19,829 bases of DNA from Paracoccaceae bacterium (lineage in GTDB: Bacteria; Pseudomonadota; Alphaproteobacteria; Rhodobacterales; Rhodobacteraceae), in NCBI GenBank assembly GCA_020832725.1, contig JAFIEC010000019.1, positions 1 to 19,829 of the forward strand, written 5' to 3'. Numbering within the stretch: the stretch's first letter is position 1; each line of letters starts with the position of its first letter. Shown piece by piece: positions 6,684 to 15,542 of the stretch. The translations under genes and the position numbers were made by a program. A model generated the notes under the pieces. It did not search any database. It worked only from the letters and a program-made list of their open reading frames with translations, and was not told where the DNA came from.

Positions 6684-6699
6684 GGGCCGTACCCGGCCC
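6684..6699 (-). terminator. Hairpin between convergent prs and holC
   Basis: GGGCCG (6684-6689) pairs with CGGCCC (6694-6699), loop TACC. Read on the minus strand it lies about 50 bases after the holC stop and is followed by a pyrimidine-rich stretch (CCCTCTTCTTC) rather than a clean U-tract. A weak terminator for the pepA-holC transcript is plausible. A smaller 5-bp hairpin (6601-6605 with 6614-6618) could serve prs. Confidence 0.3.
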
Positions 6700-6748
6700 G
6701 GCGACCGCGCGCGGACCTTCAGCCGATGGGCCGGGCGGGGCGCGCGCC

Positions 6749-7213
6749 TCAGCCGGAGCGGGCCTTTTCCTGCCAGCGGCCGCTTTCCTGTGACCAGTAT
6801 CGGGCGGGAAGGCCCGCGGCCGTGAGCATGCGCCACTGGGCACGGGCCTCTTCGGTGCGCGCGGGATCGGTGCCGTCGAACACCAGGCAAAGCCGTTCCG
6901 CCGCCGCCGCATCGACCGGCGACAGGCGCGCGCCGGCCACGGCCATCAGCATCTGCGCCCCATTGGCCGCAGGCCCCTCTGTCAGGGTCAGCAGGACAGG
7001 CTGGCGCGGGGCCTCGGGGGTGCCGTCGAGACCATGGGGCAGGAACCCGTCCTCGGGTTCCGCCCACAGGCGCGCATCCATCGCGTGCATGGCCGCCTCG
7101 TCGGCCCAGCGGATGCAGATGCGCCAGCCGCGCTCCCGGCCTCGGACGAGCAGCACCGGCAGCACCCGCTCCAGAGGGTCGCGGGTGAGGTGGTAGAAAT
7201 GCGCCTCAGCCAT
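6749..7213 (-). CDS. holC: DNA polymerase III subunit chi
   Basis: A 154-residue homologue of HolC, the chi subunit of the polymerase III clamp-loader complex, which contacts single-strand binding protein on the lagging strand. The N-terminal FYHLTRDPLERVLPVLLVR, the central WADEAAMHAMDARLW, then EDGFLPHG and the late RLCLVFDG and RAQWR segments follow the family order. It overlaps the end of pepA by eight bases (7206-7213), so its translation is coupled to pepA, an arrangement common in alphaproteobacteria. The ATG at 7213 is chosen over an upstream in-frame ATG because homology starts at MAEAHFYHL. Confidence 0.9.
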   Translation of the reverse strand: MAEAHFYHLTRDPLERVLPVLLVRGRERGWRICIRWADEAAMHAMDARLWAEPEDGFLPHGLDGTPEAPRQPVLLTLTEGPAANGAQMLMAVAGARLSPVDAAAAERLCLVFDGTDPARTEEARAQWRMLTAAGLPARYWSQESGRWQEKARSG

Positions 7214-8705
7214 CTTTCTCGAAACGGTCGCGCACCAGCCGGTCAAGGCTCAGCACGCCCCAGCCCGAGGCACCCTTGGGCGCCAGCGCCGTTTCGGCGG
7301 AGGTCTTGCAGGTGCCCGCGATATCGAGATGCACCCAGGCCGTGCCCTCGCGCACGAAGCGCTGCAGGAACTGCGCCGCGGTGATGGAGCCCGCCGCGCG
7401 GCCGCCGACGTTCTTCATGTCGGCGATGTCGGACTTCAGCATCTTGTCATAGGCCTTGCCCAGCGGCATGCGCCACGCGCCCTCGCCCTCGGCCGCGCAG
7501 GCCTTGAGGAGGTCGGCGCAGAACGCGTCGTCGTTGGAGAAGACGCCGGTATTCTCGTGGCCCAGCGCGATGATGATCGCGCCGGTCAGGGTGGCCAGAT
7601 CGACCATCGCGGCAGGGGCAAAACGTTCCTGCGCGTACCACATGACATCGGCCAGAACGAGCCGACCCTCGGCATCGGTGTTGATCACCTCGATCGTGTC
7701 GCCCTTCATCGAGCGGACAACATCGCCCGGCCTCTGGGCATTGCCCGAGGGCATGTTCTCCACCAGGCCGACAAGCCCCACGACATTGGCCCGCGCGCTC
7801 CGCAGCGCCAGCGCCTTCATCACGCCCGCGACCACGCCCGCGCCGCCCATGTCCATGGTCATGTCTTCCATGCCTGCGGCGGGCTTGATCGAGATGCCGC
7901 CGGTGTCGAACACGACGCCCTTGCCGATCAGCGCCAGCGGTGTCTCATCGCCTTCGCCGCCGCGCCATTGCATGACGACGACGCAGGACGGGCTGTCAGA
8001 GCCCTGCCCCACGCCCAGCAGCGCGCCCATCCCCAGTTCGCGCAGGCGGGCCTCGTCCAGGACCTCGACCTCGACGCCGATCTCGCGCAGCCCCTCCAGC
8101 CGGGCGGCGAATTCGGTGGTGGTGAGGATGTTGGCGGGCTCGCTGACCAGATCGCGGGTCAGGAACACGCCCTCGGCCAGGGCCGAGAGCGGGGCGAAGG
8201 CCGCGCGCACCGCGTCGGGATCACGCACGAGGCAGGTGACGGGGCCGGGGCCCTCGGGGGCGGGTTCGGCCTCGTCTGCCTCCTTGCGGCTGCGGTGATC
8301 GGTGAAGGCATAGGCGCGCAGGCTCAGCCCGAGAACGATCTCGGCGGCACGCGGATGGGAGGCTGCAAGAAGATGCATTCCCTCCGCGCCCAGCGCCTTG
8401 CCAAGCGTGGCACCGGCCTTGCGCGCGGTGGCGGTATCGGTCTTGCGCGGAAGGCGCACCAGCACGACCGCCTCGGCGGCCAGACCGGCGGGCCATGAGA
8501 GCGTCAGCGCCTGCCCCTCCTCGAGTTTGCCGAAGGCTGCGCTTTCAAGCGCGCGGGTCAGCGCACCCCGCATGGCCCGGTCTATGCGGCGGGCGGCCGG
8601 GTCGAGCCGGGTGCCCGGCTCGGCCAGCACCGCGATCTTTCCGGCGGCCGCGACAAGCTGCTCTGGCTCGGGCGTGGCGAAGGTAATGGCGACGGGGCGT
8701 GTCAT
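7206..8705 (-). CDS. pepA: Leucyl aminopeptidase (M17 family)
   Basis: A 499-residue cytoplasmic M17 metallo-aminopeptidase that removes N-terminal residues from peptides. Metal and catalytic residues align at a constant offset of eight with E. coli PepA: Lys262, Asp267, Lys274, Asp285, Asp344, Glu346 and Arg348. These lie in LIGKGVVFDTGG, ISIKP, MTMDMGGAG and the signature NTDAEGRL (342-349). The N-terminal macro-like domain covers about residues 1-155 and the catalytic domain the rest. The ATG at 8705 is preferred, with GGAG 6 bases upstream. A TTG ten codons earlier is open but adds residues not expected in the family. In some bacteria PepA also binds DNA; nothing here speaks to that. Followed by overlapping holC and divergent from lptF. 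Confidence 0.96.
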   Translation of the reverse strand: MTRPVAITFATPEPEQLVAAAGKIAVLAEPGTRLDPAARRIDRAMRGALTRALESAAFGKLEEGQALTLSWPAGLAAEAVVLVRLPRKTDTATARKAGATLGKALGAEGMHLLAASHPRAAEIVLGLSLRAYAFTDHRSRKEADEAEPAPEGPGPVTCLVRDPDAVRAAFAPLSALAEGVFLTRDLVSEPANILTTTEFAARLEGLREIGVEVEVLDEARLRELGMGALLGVGQGSDSPSCVVVMQWRGGEGDETPLALIGKGVVFDTGGISIKPAAGMEDMTMDMGGAGVVAGVMKALALRSARANVVGLVGLVENMPSGNAQRPGDVVRSMKGDTIEVINTDAEGRLVLADVMWYAQERFAPAAMVDLATLTGAIIIALGHENTGVFSNDDAFCADLLKACAAEGEGAWRMPLGKAYDKMLKSDIADMKNVGGRAAGSITAAQFLQRFVREGTAWVHLDIAGTCKTSAETALAPKGASGWGVLSLDRLVRDRFEKDG

Positions 8706-8752
8706 GGCATTCTCCAGGCGATATCCGTTGCCCAACAGCTAGCCCGACAGGG

Positions 8753-8774
8753 GCCCGGGCGCCAGCCCCCGGGC
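8753..8774. repeat. Inverted repeat in the pepA-lptF divergent intergenic region
   Basis: GCCCGGG (8753-8759) and CCCGGGC (8768-8774) form a 7-bp stem with an 8-base loop. It sits in the middle of the 127-base divergent gap, so it is not a terminator for either gene. It may be an operator for either promoter or a leader structure. I could not assign convincing -35/-10 boxes around it. Confidence 0.45.
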
Positions 8775-8832
8775 TAGGCAGCGACGGGTGGCTCTGCTAG
8801 AGCGGGTCAGGCCCAGATAAAGGGGGGCGCCC

Positions 8833-9972
8833 GTGGCCCGCTACGACAGGTATGTGCTGTCGCAACTGATGCTGAGCTTCGGCTTCTTTGCGCTGGTGCT
8901 GATCGCCGTCTACTGGGTCAACCGCGCAACCGGCATCTTCGACTCGCTGGCCGCAAGCGGGCACACGCTGCGGGCGTTCGCCACCTATATGGCGCTGTTC
9001 CTGCCCCAGGTCGTGGCGATCACGCTGCCGGTGTCGGCACTGGTGGCCAGCGTGATCGTCACCCGCAGGCTGGCCGAGGACCGCGAGCTTGTGGTGCTGC
9101 AGACCGCAGGCACGGGGCCGTTCCGGCTGGCGCGTCCATATGTGATGTTCGGCCTTGTGGTGGCGCTGCTGGCGGGGCTTCTGGCCCATGTCTTCGTACC
9201 CCAGAGCCGGGCGCAACTGCTGGAGCTGGAACGAGAGCTGGCCGCGGATACGGCAGTGCGCCTGATCCAGCCCGGCCGCTTCGTCCATCCCGCGCCGGGG
9301 GTCAGCCTGTTCGTGCGCGGGGTCGAGGAGTCAGGCGCGCTGACACAGCTTTTCCTGCATGATGGCCGCGACGAGGACTCTCCCGGCACCTATGTCGCGC
9401 GCCGCGCGGTCCTGGTCGCGGATGGCGTGCAGGCGCGGCTGATCATGTCGGACGGGGTCCTGATGACGCTGATGCAGCCCGGCACGCGGATGCGCACGGT
9501 GCATTTCAACGAGGCCAGCCTCGATCTGAGCGCCTTCCTGCCTCCGCCTGCCCCGCGCAGGGCGACGCCACGGGACTACCCGACCCTTGCAACGCTGTTT
9601 CCCGACGATGAGATGCTTGCCACAACCGGCCTCGACCGCGCGGTGTTCCTGTTCGAGGCGCATGACCGTCTGGTACAGCCGATCCTGCCGCTGGTGCTGC
9701 CGGTGCTGTCCTTTGCCATCCTGCTGGCCGGGGGCTTCAGCCGCACCGGGCTGTGGCGCCCCGTGGCGCTGGTGACGGTGGCGGCGGTGCTGATCGTGCT
9801 GGCGGGCAATGCCGCACGAACGGCGGCGATACGCGACCTGTCGCTCTGGCCTCTGCTTTATGCGCCGGGATTGGCGGCAGGGCTTCTGGCGGCGGGGCTG
9901 CTGCTGCGGGAATCGCTACCGCGCCGCGCTGCGATCTGGCGCGGATTCTCTGCCGGGGCGGGTGCGCGATGA
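8833..9972 (+). CDS. lptF: LPS export ABC transporter permease LptF
   Basis: A 379-residue inner-membrane permease. With LptG and the ATPase LptB it extracts lipopolysaccharide from the inner membrane and pushes it along the periplasmic bridge to LptD. Hydrophobic segments lie at about residues 12-34, 50-75 and 100-122, then a periplasmic beta-rich domain (about 125-275), then three more membrane segments (about 282-302, 308-328, 335-358). The cytoplasmic coupling region contains RRLAEDRELVVLQTAG, typical of YjgP/YjgQ proteins. The start is GTG at 8833, with AAGGGGGG just upstream inside an 8-base palindrome (8825-8832). It overlaps lptG by four bases. Confidence 0.95.
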   Translation: MARYDRYVLSQLMLSFGFFALVLIAVYWVNRATGIFDSLAASGHTLRAFATYMALFLPQVVAITLPVSALVASVIVTRRLAEDRELVVLQTAGTGPFRLARPYVMFGLVVALLAGLLAHVFVPQSRAQLLELERELAADTAVRLIQPGRFVHPAPGVSLFVRGVEESGALTQLFLHDGRDEDSPGTYVARRAVLVADGVQARLIMSDGVLMTLMQPGTRMRTVHFNEASLDLSAFLPPPAPRRATPRDYPTLATLFPDDEMLATTGLDRAVFLFEAHDRLVQPILPLVLPVLSFAILLAGGFSRTGLWRPVALVTVAAVLIVLAGNAARTAAIRDLSLWPLLYAPGLAAGLLAAGLLLRESLPRRAAIWRGFSAGAGAR

Positions 9973-11066
9973 CCCTGCATCTGTATGTCATTCGCCGCTA
10001 CCTGGTGCTCTTTGCGGTCGTGGCCGGTGTGTTCGGCGGGCTGGCGCTTGTGGTCGAGACCGAGTCGGCGCTGCGCGCCCATGCCCGGGCGGGGATGGCC
10101 GACGCGCTGGGCATGGCCCTGCTGCGGGTGCCCGCGACACTCTACGAGGTGCTGCCGGTGGTCGCGCTGTTGGCGGCGCTGGGCCTTGCGCTGCGTCTGG
10201 CCCGATCATCGGAGCTGGTGATCATCCGGGCGGCGGGTCGTTCGGCCACCACCACGCTACTCGCGCCGGCGCTGGTGGCGGCGGTCTTGGGCGTTGTCGC
10301 GGTGGCCCTGCTCAACCCGGTCTCCATCATCGCCCAGCGCGCATTCGAGGCACGCTCGGCCATGCTGGGGGGAAGCGTGCCGCAGGACCTGTCGATCTCC
10401 GCCGAAGGATTGTGGCTGCGCCAGGCGGGCGGCTCCGGCCAGACGGTGATCCACGCGCGCCGGGCCAGCACCGATGCGTCGCGGGTGGAGCAGGTCTCGG
10501 TTCACGAACTCAGCCCCGACGGACTCATATTGATGCGCCACGAGGCCGCACGCGCCGTGCTTGTGCCCGGGGCCTGGGCACTGATCGACGGCAAGAGCTG
10601 GCAGCTCGATAACGGGGCCGGCCCGGCGGAACTGGGCGCGCGCCGTTTCTCCGCACTGCGGCTCGAGACCGACCTGACCGCCGATGCAATCCGCGAGGGC
10701 GTGGGCGCACCCGGGCGTGTCTCGGTCTGGGGTCTGTCCGCCCATGTGGAGCGTCTGGATCGTGCCGGTTTTTCCACCCTGCCCCACCGCGTGCATCTGC
10801 AACAGCAACTGGCGATGCCGCTTCTGCTGGCGGCCATGGCGCTGCTGGGCGCATCGCTGCTGACCCGCCCGGCGCGCATGGGGCGTACCGGGGTGATGGC
10901 GCTGGCCGCGATGGTGGTGGGGCTGGGCGTCTACTTCCTGCGCAACTTCGCGGGCATCCTTGGCCGGGCCGGCGACGTGCCGCTTGTGCTGGCGGCATGG
11001 AGCCTGCCGGTCGCGGCGCTGCTGGTGGCGCTCAGCGTGCTTCTGCATGCGGAGGAGGGAGAATGA
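9969..11066 (+). CDS. lptG: LPS export ABC transporter permease LptG
   Basis: A 365-residue YjgP/YjgQ-family permease, partner of LptF in the LptB2FG exporter. It has the same layout: membrane segments at about 12-32, 55-80 and 96-118, a periplasmic beta-jellyroll domain in the middle, and three membrane segments at the C-terminal end (about 278-298, 305-325, 333-355). The coupling segment LARSSELVIIRAAGRS matches that of LptF. The ATG at 9969 overlaps the lptF stop (ATGA), and its own stop overlaps the start of lptD the same way, so all three are translationally coupled. It is assigned LptG rather than LptF by its position as the second gene; the two paralogues are similar. Confidence 0.94.
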   Translation: MTLHLYVIRRYLVLFAVVAGVFGGLALVVETESALRAHARAGMADALGMALLRVPATLYEVLPVVALLAALGLALRLARSSELVIIRAAGRSATTTLLAPALVAAVLGVVAVALLNPVSIIAQRAFEARSAMLGGSVPQDLSISAEGLWLRQAGGSGQTVIHARRASTDASRVEQVSVHELSPDGLILMRHEAARAVLVPGAWALIDGKSWQLDNGAGPAELGARRFSALRLETDLTADAIREGVGAPGRVSVWGLSAHVERLDRAGFSTLPHRVHLQQQLAMPLLLAAMALLGASLLTRPARMGRTGVMALAAMVVGLGVYFLRNFAGILGRAGDVPLVLAAWSLPVAALLVALSVLLHAEEGE

Positions 11067-13225
11067 CCGCGCCCGCGCCCATCGCCAGGCTGCGCGTCGC
11101 GGCGCTCGCCCTTGGGGTCTGGCTGGCCTGCGCCCTGGCCCCGCATACGGCATCGGCGCAGGCTTCGGGTGCCATGCTCATGGCCGACAGCATCACCGCC
11201 TCGCAGGCGCCCGAGCGGTTGGTGGCCTCGGGGAATGTCGAGATCGTCCAGCCCGGTGCCCGGCTCAGCGCCAGCCGCATCGTCTATGACCGGGCCACGG
11301 GCCGGATCGACGTGGAGGGGCCACTGGTGCTGACCACGTCCGAAGGCGTGGTCTTCCTCGCCGATCAGGCCGAATTGTCCGACGACATGCGCGCGGGCCT
11401 GCTGCGCGGGGCGCGTCTGGTGCTGGAGGAACGCCTCCAGATCGCCGCGGCGGAAATCCGGCGGGTGGATGCCGACCTGTCGCGCCTCGACCGGGTGGTC
11501 GCCACTTCCTGCCGCATCTGCGCGGCCTCTCCGGTGCCTGCATGGTCGCTGCGTGCCCGCCAGGTCGTGCATGATGCAGAGCGCCAGCGGCTCTATTTCA
11601 CCGATGCGCAGCTGCGGCTGTGGGACGTTCCCGTCGCCTGGGTGCCGAGGCTGCGCGTGCCCGACCCCTCGGCCACGCGGGCCACGGGCTTTCTGGTGCC
11701 GAGCCTCATCTCCTCCAGCCGCACGGGAACGGGGGTCCGCGCGCCGATCTTCTTCACGCTGGGCGATCACGCCGACATCACCCTGAGCCCGTACCTGACG
11801 ACGGGCGGCACCCGCACGCTGGAGTTCCGCTTTCGACGCGCCTTCGCCAATGGCCGCCTGGAGGTGTCGGGTGCGGGCACAAGGGATGCGCTGTGGCCCG
11901 GCCCGCGGGGGCATGTCTCCGCCGATGGTGAGTGGAAGTTGCGCTCGGGTGCGCGGCTGGAGCTGGCGCTGCGCGGGGTATCGGACCGCGCCTATCTGGC
12001 GGAATACGGCTATCCCGGCGGCGATCGCCTGCAAAGCCGGCTGGGCCTGTCGCGCGTCTCGGGGCGGCGGCTGTTCGAGGCGCAGGTCCTCGCCCTGCAC
12101 AGCCTGCGCGACGGCGAGTCGAACCAGACCATCCCCTGGCTGCAGGCCGAGGTGGTGGAGCGCAGACGCTTTGCACCGCCCGTGCTGGGTGGCACGGCAG
12201 GCGTCACGCTGGGGCTGGACGGATATTACCGGAATTCCAGCGCCGACGTCGTGGGACGCGACGGGCTGCGCCTGATGGCGGGGATGGACTGGCGGCGCGA
12301 GGCGCTGGGCCCCGGCGGGCTGGTGCTGGGCGCGCAGGCGCTGACCCTGGGCGAGATCATCTCGATCGCCGACGATGCGGCCTTTCCCGACCCGGTGGCC
12401 CGCGCCACCTCGACCCTTGCGATAGAGGCCCGGCTGCCCCTTGTGCGCCACGGGCCGCGCGGCGGGCAGGCACTGGTGACGCCCCGGGCACAGGTGGTCT
12501 GGACCCCGGGCGCGCCCTCGCCGTTGCCCAACGAGGACAGCGTGCTGGTGGAATTCGACGAGGCCAACCTCTTCGCGCTCTCGCGGTTTCCCGGCCTCGA
12601 CCGCAAGGAGCGCGGATTGCGGATCAACCTCGGCGGCACCGCCAGCGGAGTGACTCCCGGCGGCTGGGGCTGGGATGCCGCGCTGGGCCGGGTGTACCGC
12701 CTGAGCGATCCCGGCCAGTTCACCCCCGCCTCGGGGCTTTCGGGGCGGGCATCGCATGTGGTCGCGGCCTTTGGCCTGCGCGCGCCGCAGGGCTTCAGCG
12801 CCGTGGGCAGGGCCGTGGCCGGGCCGGGTGCCGGGGCCGCGGGGGGGCTGTCGTCGGCAGAGGCGCGCGTGGGATACGAGGCCCCGCGTCTGGCGGTGGC
12901 GGCAGGCTATACCTGGTTGCGCGCCGATGCCGCCGAGGGCCGCCCGACCAATACGGCGGGCCTCGCCCTCGACGGGCATTACATGTTTGCCGATGGCTGG
13001 GCCGCGCGCGGCCTGCTGCGCCACGACATCGTGGCCGGCAGCCCGATCCGGGCGGGTCTGGGGCTGGAATACAGGACCGACTGCATCGTGGTCGATCTTT
13101 CGCTCTCGCGCCGCTTCGCCTCCTCGGCTAATGTGCCGCCGCAGACGAATGTCGGGCTGACGCTTTCGCTTGCAGGGCTGGGCGATGGTCGCGCCCCGCG
13201 CGGCGGCACCGGGCGCTGCGGATGA
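11063..13225 (+). CDS. lptD: LPS-assembly protein LptD (outer-membrane translocon)
   Basis: A 720-residue precursor. An N-terminal signal peptide ends near Ala32 (HTASA-QA). An OstA-like beta-jellyroll (about 35-145) connects to the periplasmic LPS bridge. A long beta-barrel region rich in alternating aromatic/polar strands follows to the C terminus. The protein inserts LPS into the outer leaflet, normally with the lipoprotein LptE or an equivalent. The mature protein has only four cysteines: Cys150 and Cys153 (TSCRIC) and Cys674 and Cys719, close to the C terminus. That fits interdomain disulfides as known for E. coli LptD. It is slightly shorter than the E. coli protein (about 780). The ATG at 11063 overlaps the lptG stop and follows GGAGGAGGGA at 11051-11060. 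Confidence 0.94.
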   Translation: MTAPAPIARLRVAALALGVWLACALAPHTASAQASGAMLMADSITASQAPERLVASGNVEIVQPGARLSASRIVYDRATGRIDVEGPLVLTTSEGVVFLADQAELSDDMRAGLLRGARLVLEERLQIAAAEIRRVDADLSRLDRVVATSCRICAASPVPAWSLRARQVVHDAERQRLYFTDAQLRLWDVPVAWVPRLRVPDPSATRATGFLVPSLISSSRTGTGVRAPIFFTLGDHADITLSPYLTTGGTRTLEFRFRRAFANGRLEVSGAGTRDALWPGPRGHVSADGEWKLRSGARLELALRGVSDRAYLAEYGYPGGDRLQSRLGLSRVSGRRLFEAQVLALHSLRDGESNQTIPWLQAEVVERRRFAPPVLGGTAGVTLGLDGYYRNSSADVVGRDGLRLMAGMDWRREALGPGGLVLGAQALTLGEIISIADDAAFPDPVARATSTLAIEARLPLVRHGPRGGQALVTPRAQVVWTPGAPSPLPNEDSVLVEFDEANLFALSRFPGLDRKERGLRINLGGTASGVTPGGWGWDAALGRVYRLSDPGQFTPASGLSGRASHVVAAFGLRAPQGFSAVGRAVAGPGAGAAGGLSSAEARVGYEAPRLAVAAGYTWLRADAAEGRPTNTAGLALDGHYMFADGWAARGLLRHDIVAGSPIRAGLGLEYRTDCIVVDLSLSRRFASSANVPPQTNVGLTLSLAGLGDGRAPRGGTGRCG

Positions 13226-13271
13226 GACCCGAACCGACGGACAGACCCGACCGCAAGACAGGACCGAATTC

Positions 13272-14489
13272 ATGATCGTACGCCTGCCCCTCCTCTCCAT
13301 CGCTCTCGGCCTCTGCCTGGCCCTCCTTCCCGATCGCGGGGCACAGGCGCAGAATCCGTTTCGCGTCGTGGCCGAAGTCGGCGCACAGGTGGTGACCGCC
13401 TGGGAGGTAGAGCAGCGCGCGCGCCTGCTGGCCGCGCTGAACACGCCCGGAGACCTGGAGCGCGAGGCGCTCGATACGCTGATCGAGGAACGGGTGCGCG
13501 CCGAGGCCGCGCGCCGGGCGCGGGTCACGCTGGACGAGGACGAATTGCGCGAGGGTGTGCTGCGGCTTGCCTCCAGCTTCCAGCTCAGCCCCGAGGAACT
13601 GGTCGAGGTGCTGGCCGAGGATGGCATCTCGCCGGAAACCTTCCGCGATTACGTGCGCGCGCAGCTGCTGTGGAACAAGACCATCGGCGCGCGGTTCGGC
13701 GGCAGGGTCGAGATCACCGACAGGGATCTGGACATCGCCATCTCGCGCGCCCGCACCGAGGGGCGTGTGGCGTTCCTTTTGTCCGAGATCATCGTGCCCT
13801 ATGCGCCCGAGGCGGAGGCCGCCGCCCGCGAGGGGGTAGAGAGGCTGCGTGCCGCCATCCGCACGCAGGACGATTTCGAGCAGGCCGCGCGCCTGAACTC
13901 CCGCGCCGCGACGGCCGAGGACGGCGGCCGGATCGACTGGCTGCCCGCCGACGGCCTTCCGCCGGGGCTGCGGCGCAGCCTCATGCAGACATCGGTGGGT
14001 GCGGTCTCTCCGGTGATCGACCTGCCCGGGGCGCTGCTGCTGTTCTTCAAGAGGGGTGTGCGCGCCGATGGCGTCTTCGCCGGCGGGCCGACCACCCTCA
14101 CCTATGCCCGGCTGCGCCTGCCCGGCGGCCGGGGTGCCGAGGCGATGGCCCGGGCCGAGGCGGTGCGCGGCAAGGTCGAAAGCTGCAACGACCTGCTGGC
14201 CGAATCCCGCACCCTCGCACCCGACGGCTTTGCCGAGGACACCGTACCGCTGAGGGCCGTGCCCGGGGCCTATGCCACCGCGCTGGCGCGGCTTGACCCC
14301 GGCGAGACCACACTCGATGTGGTCGAGGGCGATTTCGTCACGATCCTGATGCTGTGCATCCGGTCCCGCGACATGGACGATGCCGAGCGTTCCCGCCTGC
14401 GCGAGGCGCTGACGGTGCAGCAGGTGGAGACCTACGGGCGGACCCTTGCCAATCAGGTGCGCTCCACCCTCGAGATCCGCCGCCGCTAG
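13272..14489 (+). CDS. surA: Peptidyl-prolyl isomerase / periplasmic chaperone SurA
   Basis: A 405-residue periplasmic protein. A signal peptide (1-26, cleavage near AQA-QNPF) leads into a SurA N-terminal chaperone domain (about 28-160, starting FRVVAEVGAQVVTAWEV). One recognisable parvulin domain lies at about 165-262 (FLLSEIIVPY, then GGRIDWLP, then the GLR and GAVSPVI segments). A second, degenerate parvulin-like or helical C-terminal part follows. It escorts outer-membrane barrels, including LptD, to the BAM complex, which explains its place directly after lptD. The 46-base gap has only a weak AGGA (13258) before the ATG at 13272, so part of its translation may depend on reading through from lptD. 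Confidence 0.92.
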   Translation: MIVRLPLLSIALGLCLALLPDRGAQAQNPFRVVAEVGAQVVTAWEVEQRARLLAALNTPGDLEREALDTLIEERVRAEAARRARVTLDEDELREGVLRLASSFQLSPEELVEVLAEDGISPETFRDYVRAQLLWNKTIGARFGGRVEITDRDLDIAISRARTEGRVAFLLSEIIVPYAPEAEAAAREGVERLRAAIRTQDDFEQAARLNSRAATAEDGGRIDWLPADGLPPGLRRSLMQTSVGAVSPVIDLPGALLLFFKRGVRADGVFAGGPTTLTYARLRLPGGRGAEAMARAEAVRGKVESCNDLLAESRTLAPDGFAEDTVPLRAVPGAYATALARLDPGETTLDVVEGDFVTILMLCIRSRDMDDAERSRLREALTVQQVETYGRTLANQVRSTLEIRRR

Positions 14490-14513
14490 GGGCGGCGGAT
14501 CGCGGATGCCCCG

Positions 14514-15542
14514 GTGACCCGAACCCCCGCGCCCCCGCTGCCCTCCCCGCTGGTGCTGACCTGCGGCGAACCTGCTGGCATAGGCCCCGAGATTGCCGCC
14601 GCCGCCTGGTTCGCCTTGCGGGGGTCTGTTCCGTTCTTCGTGCTGGGCGATCCGGACCATCTGCGCATGGCCGCGCGCGGGCTGCCTGTGGTCAGCATCG
14701 CGCGGCCCGCCGAGGCACCTGCCGCGCTGGCACAGGGGCTTCCGGTGCTGGCCCATCCCTTTCCCGCCACGTCCCGGCCCGGCCAGCCCGATCCGGCCAA
14801 TGCCGCTGCGGTGGTGGCGGTCATCGCCCGGGCGGTGGAAATGGTGCAATCGGGTGCAGCCTCGGCCCTGTGCACGGCCCCCATCCACAAGCGCGCCCTG
14901 GTCGAGGGGGCGGGCTTTGCCTATCCGGGCCATACCGAATACCTCGCAGCCTTGGCCGGGCACGGTCGGGCAGTGATGATGCTGGCCGGCCCCGGGCTGC
15001 GGGTGGTGCCCGCGACGATCCACATTCCGCTGGCCGAGGTGCCCGCCCGCCTGACCTCCGCCCTGCTGGACGAGACGCTGCGGATCACGCTGGCAGCCCT
15101 TGCGCGCGACTTCGGCTGTGCCCGGCCCCGGGTGGCGGTGGCCGGCCTCAACCCTCACGCCGGAGAGGGGGGTGTGCTGGGCCGCGAGGAAGAAACGCTG
15201 ATCGCCCCGGTCATCGCGCGCCTGCGCGCCGAGGGGCATGATGTCACCGGCCCCCTGCCCGCCGACACCATGTTTCACCCCGAGGCCCGGGCCCGCATGG
15301 CAGCGGCGGTCTGCATGTATCACGCTCAGGCGCTGATCCCCCTCAAGGCGCTGTTCTTCGATGCGGGCGTGAACGTGACCCTGGGCCTGCCCTTCATCCG
15401 CACCTCACCCGATCACGGCACCGCCTTCGACATCGCCGGGCGCGGGATCGCGCGGCCCGACAGCATGGTCGCGGCCCTGCGGATGGCGTGGGACATGGCC
15501 CGCGCCCGGACAGGCGGCGCAGCACCCGGGGCGGCATCATGA
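14514..15542 (+). CDS. pdxA: 4-hydroxythreonine-4-phosphate dehydrogenase
   Basis: A 342-residue cytoplasmic enzyme of the DXP-dependent pyridoxal phosphate pathway. It oxidises 4-phosphohydroxy-L-threonine with NAD. Motifs appear in order: GEPAGIGPE (18-26), TAPIHK (121-126), GHTEYLA (139-145), then NPHAGEGGVLGREEE (213-227), ADTMFHPEAR (250-259) and YHAQALIPLK. Metal ligands match E. coli PdxA at a constant offset of four: His170, His215 and His270. His140 and Thr141 match the substrate phosphate contacts. The start is GTG at 14514, with a weak GGA upstream; the conserved core begins at about residue 12. It overlaps rsmA by four bases (ATGA). Confidence 0.95.
   Translation: MTRTPAPPLPSPLVLTCGEPAGIGPEIAAAAWFALRGSVPFFVLGDPDHLRMAARGLPVVSIARPAEAPAALAQGLPVLAHPFPATSRPGQPDPANAAAVVAVIARAVEMVQSGAASALCTAPIHKRALVEGAGFAYPGHTEYLAALAGHGRAVMMLAGPGLRVVPATIHIPLAEVPARLTSALLDETLRITLAALARDFGCARPRVAVAGLNPHAGEGGVLGREEETLIAPVIARLRAEGHDVTGPLPADTMFHPEARARMAAAVCMYHAQALIPLKALFFDAGVNVTLGLPFIRTSPDHGTAFDIAGRGIARPDSMVAALRMAWDMARARTGGAAPGAAS

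Noticed and set aside
8706..8735. Extension of PepA to an upstream TTG
   Set aside because: The ATG at 8705 has GGAG at correct spacing and gives a family-like N terminus; the extra ten residues have no support.
13226..13271. Imperfect GACCCGA/GACAG-type repeats between lptD and surA
   Set aside because: Copies are short and degenerate; no consistent unit or spacing, probably low-complexity GC-rich sequence.
10931..13627. A long minus-strand open frame opposite lptD and neighbouring genes
   Set aside because: Composition is that of a shadow frame of GC-rich coding sequence; the plus strand encodes an unmistakable LptD.
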